Shown in pieces: positions 62,076-64,000 of a stretch of 64,000 nucleotides of DNA (the first letter of the stretch is position 1; every line of letters begins with the position of its first letter). The position numbers were made by a program, and so were the translations under genes. The stretch is taken from assembly GCA_013286365.1 (NCBI GenBank), contig JABDFY010000004.1, positions 1,661-65,660 on the forward strand, given 5' to 3'. The notes beneath the pieces are model-generated. The model searched no databases, was not told the DNA's origin, and worked only from the letters and a program-made list of their open reading frames with translations. This stretch comes from Alphaproteobacteria bacterium. GTDB taxonomy: Bacteria > Pseudomonadota > Alphaproteobacteria > UBA9219.

Positions 62076-62594
62076 CTATTTCTTTCTAAACATATCGAGA
62101 CTTATGACTTCACCGCGCTTTTGATCTTTCTTGTTTTTACCATCTTTGCCCTCGCCAGCGCCTTCACCTTTAACATCGGAATTAGAGCCAACTGGCGGTG
62201 CTTGTTCTTTATCGTCACCCTCTTCTTCTTCGTCCCCAGCGCCGGATTGGAACTGCAGGGCAAAATTTACAGATGGATCGGCGAAAGTTGTGATCGCTTC
62301 AAGCGGTATCTGTAGTCTTTCGCGTACATTGTTAAAGCTCAAGGTTACGCTAAAGTTATCTTCCTCAATCTTAAGACCAAAGAATTGATACTGAAGAACG
62401 ATAGTCATTTCATCTTCGTACTGCTTGCGGAGATAATCAGGAATTTCGACGCCGGGAAATTGCGTCAGGAAAGTGATATAAAAATGATGGTCACCGGGTA
62501 ATCCATTCTGACTAACGGACGTCAACGTCTCGCGCACAACGCTGCGCAAAGCGGCTTCGATCATCAAATCATAGCGGAGTAAGTCATCGGTCAT
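62076..62594 (-). CDS. sspB: SspB, ClpXP adaptor for tmRNA-tagged proteins
   Basis: A 172-residue alphaproteobacterial SspB. The tag-binding domain is residues 1-120 (LLRYDLMIEAALRSVVRETL; HHFYITFLTQFPGVEIPDYL; EMTIVLQYQFFGLKIEEDNF; VTLSFNNVRERLQIPLEAIT), then an acidic low-complexity linker (GAGDEEEEGDDKEQ; GEGAGEGKDG) and a short C-terminal peptide (EVISLDMFRKK) that by family knowledge docks on ClpX. The ATG at 62594 gives a normal length. The tmRNA gene lies upstream on the same strand, so tag and tag-reader are neighbours. Confidence 0.93.
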   Translation of the reverse strand: MTDDLLRYDLMIEAALRSVVRETLTSVSQNGLPGDHHFYITFLTQFPGVEIPDYLRKQYEDEMTIVLQYQFFGLKIEEDNFSVTLSFNNVRERLQIPLEAITTFADPSVNFALQFQSGAGDEEEEGDDKEQAPPVGSNSDVKGEGAGEGKDGKNKKDQKRGEVISLDMFRKK

Positions 62595-62694
62595 ATTCAG
62601 CACATAGTTAGCGACTAGGTTAGTTATCAATAATCAGATAGCAAGCCGCCGAGTACGTGTACACTAGCATCCTAGGTAGGCTATTTTGGTAGCT

Positions 62695-62729
62695 GAAAAG
62701 TGGGGGGCTTCTGTTGCCCGGCGCCCCCC
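62695..62729 (-). terminator. Intrinsic terminator of ssrA
   Basis: On the minus strand GGGGGGC pairs with GCCCCCC across a 14-nt loop, followed by ACTTTTC. It sits right after the tmRNA coding piece and before sspB. Confidence 0.7.
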
Positions 62730-63012
62730 GGGCCGCGTAAGTCTTGCGACTACCCTACATTCGCAAAGCGAATGTTAGGCAGCTACAGCGACTCCCATGT
62801 CAACGTTGTCGTTGGCATTTCTAGTGTTGACCCGATAACGGCGGTATCATGCCGAGCAAAAACCGTGTCTTTACTACGCGCGTCGATCCTATTTCGCCCC
62901 CGTCACACAACCCGCCATACAGGTGGTCTGGTGGAGGCGCCGGGTACCGCCCCCGGGTCCGCAGCGTCTATTCCACAAAGCGTTTATCGCCATAGTCGGC
63001 AAGCCGACGGAT
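62730..63012 (-). ncRNA. ssrA: Transfer-messenger RNA, circularly permuted two-piece form
   Basis: Rescues stalled ribosomes and adds a degradation tag. On the minus strand the acceptor piece comes first: T arm CCGGG-GGCGGTA-CCCGG, acceptor strand CGCCTCC, discriminator A, then encoded CCA (end at 62929). A 27-nt spacer follows (62902-62928), then the coding piece starting GGGGGCG at 62901, which pairs with the acceptor strand and keeps a G3-U pair for alanyl-tRNA synthetase. The tag frame (62775-62816) reads ANDNVDMGVAVAA and stop; with the leading alanine it has 14 residues, ending AVAA as in Caulobacter. A hairpin ATTCGCTTTGCGAAT follows. The outer ends are estimated. Confidence 0.9.
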
Positions 63013-63302
63013 TTATATATAGCAACGATTGATTAATAATTCCAGTTGTCTTGGAATAAGCCTAAAGCTGCCCTCATAAACGTTTAGGCCTTGGTTTACA
63101 AAAGATTTATGCGAGCAAAAAATCAAGGGAGGCTAAAAAACACTGGCTCGAAAATTGACGGATCCTTGGTGTTAACATCATCAAACTATTTTTACCGGGG
63201 GATCATCGTGAAGGAGAAAGGTGAAACGGCCCCAAAAGGCGCTCACGCCCACTACGCTTCAGGCCGACGCCTATAACTCTAGCTCAAAATTTTGCGCCCA
63301 AG

Positions 63303-63509
63303 CTATTTAGGGGCTACTAATGGCTTTACAATAGAATAGGGACCGACTGCCGGTGTCTGGGATCGGCTAACCAGTGTGTCGCCATTTTTAATTTCTATGT
63401 CAGCCATACCGCCTGAGCTAGGGCCTGGAAGGGCTACTGAAACTGTCAGCGCTGCCTCGACAATTGGGCCGCCATTAAGCTCTGGTTTTGCAAATTTTCC
63501 AACAGCCAT
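63303..63509 (-). CDS. Small protein of unknown function
   Basis: A 68-codon ORF, MAVGKFAKPELNGGPIVEAA and on to a terminal PYSIVKPLVAPK, with a weak GGAG-type site ahead (AGGAG at about 63517-63521 on the minus strand, GGTTTTAGGAGAAACAATTC). It is strand-rich without cysteine or a signal peptide. It stands alone between ssrA and the spermidine synthase gene. I do not recognise it; it may be a fragment or a small structural protein. Confidence 0.45.
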   Translation of the reverse strand: MAVGKFAKPELNGGPIVEAALTVSVALPGPSSGGMADIEIKNGDTLVSRSQTPAVGPYSIVKPLVAPK

Positions 63510-63715
63510 GAATTGTTTCTCCTAAAACCGTTGCTATAAATATCGAGAACTTTATCCATTTTAGGTAAAGAGTTCGTTGCCATATATGATTAATTTTCTT
63601 TTACCTTAGGCCTATGATTATCGGCAGTGATCCAATTAACTATGTGAAGCCGTTAATTTATTGAAGATGCGGGCTAAAGGTCGTTTTTCTCCGGTGGGTG
63701 CCTCGTACCCCATCC

Positions 63716-64000
63716 TTAAGCTGCTCTGTGTATTTTGGCACTCTTCTCGAGTAACTTCTCTACATAACGCGGCATGGCAAAAGCCCCTTTGTGGACTTCT
63801 GGCGTGTAGTAACTGAGTTTATCCCCAAACCCCGCAGCCTTAAGGCGCTCTGTCAAGAGGCCAACATCAATCTTGCGTAGAGCTGAATTGTCTGTTGCCC
63901 AACCCAGCGCCATTTGTCCGGATATATAAGTTGGTATTGTTGCCATATAGAAAGTTACGTCTGCGAAGGATTTGCCAAGATCGCGTTTGCAGTTCTGCAC
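63716..64000 (-). CDS. speE: Spermidine synthase, C-terminal part (start outside window)
   Basis: The last 94 codons of an aminopropyltransferase. The pattern CKRDLGKSFADVTFYMATIP, then TYISGQMALGWATDNSALRK and SYYTPEVHKGAFAMPRYVEK matches the end of SpeE, including the PTY-x-G motif near the substrate pocket and the terminal helix. The frame runs off the right edge, so the catalytic aspartates are not in view. No speD gene is seen downstream in this window. Confidence 0.85.
   Translation of the reverse strand: MQNCKRDLGKSFADVTFYMATIPTYISGQMALGWATDNSALRKIDVGLLTERLKAAGFGDKLSYYTPEVHKGAFAMPRYVEKLLEKSAKIHRAA

Noticed and set aside
62700-63032. 110-codon open frame on the plus strand
   Set aside because: It is antisense to the tmRNA gene; the base pairing and tag frame of ssrA explain the sequence.
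63091-63276. 61-codon open frame on the plus strand upstream of ssrA
   Set aside because: No ribosome site, no recognisable pattern and odd composition; likely chance, though a 22-codon end starting at a GTG with GGAG nearby cannot be excluded.

Overview
This 64 kb window reads as the chromosome of an alphaproteobacterium with a base composition near 50% GC. The evidence is a set of lineage markers: the CtrA-network regulators SciP (DUF1153) and RcdA (DUF1465), the DUF1192, DUF1491, COQ9 and alpha-type SspB proteins, a fumC followed by a ribbon-helix-helix gene, a YejBEF peptide importer, and a circularly permuted two-piece tmRNA gene. The order and genus cannot be fixed from this sequence alone. 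Gene density is high and most genes are conserved housekeeping functions.

Layout. 1-17.5 kb: an AsmA/YhdP-like protein entering from the left edge, tyrS, anmK, a hydrolase, a cysteine desulfurase with an HscB-like co-chaperone, a CcdA-thioredoxin fusion (DipZ), a HIT protein, a degenerate nuclease fold, fumC with an RHH gene and an ATP-grasp-like gene, an M17 aminopeptidase, a MarR regulator and an NlpC/P60 peptidase. 17.5-28.5 kb: yejB-yejE-yejF, ubiA, an ETF-beta-type lysine methyltransferase, sciP with a near-consensus CtrA box, an outer-membrane barrel, the acetate kinase/phosphotransacetylase pair and HdeD. 28.5-32 kb: the only clearly accessory stretch. It holds a truncated indolepyruvate oxidoreductase, tRNA-Ser(GCT), an integrase 3' remnant, an XRE regulator fragment, a chain of overlapping tiny ORFs, a 19-bp direct repeat and a divergent EgtD-like methyltransferase. 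32-38 kb: a hybrid sensor kinase, trhO, a chalcone-isomerase-like protein, tRNA-Gln, and rcdA behind a CtrA box.

38-52.5 kb is the information-processing core: rpmE, ffh, rpsP-rimM-(insert)-trmD-rplS, a TSUP permease and rpoBC. Two departures from usual order stand out: about 1.1 kb of small exported or lipoprotein genes separates rimM from trmD, and rpoBC has no rplKAJL upstream. 52.6-64 kb: a YejA-like binding protein far from yejBEF, SapC, a 908-residue cysteine-free protein of unknown function, DUF1491, surE, a polyprenyl-phosphate glycosyltransferase, rpsU/COQ9, sspB, ssrA, and the end of a spermidine synthase gene.

Functional links: ssrA (tag ANDNVDMGVAVAA) sits beside sspB, whose product delivers tagged proteins to ClpXP; RcdA is also a ClpXP adaptor, and SciP acts on the same CtrA circuit. 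The most unusual items are the HscB-like protein with a eukaryote-style zinc knuckle but no HPD motif, the frameshifted lipoprotein inside the rpsP-trmD operon, the decayed element at tRNA-Ser, the EgtD-like methyltransferase and the 908-residue protein. No CRISPR array, intact prophage or insertion sequence was seen.
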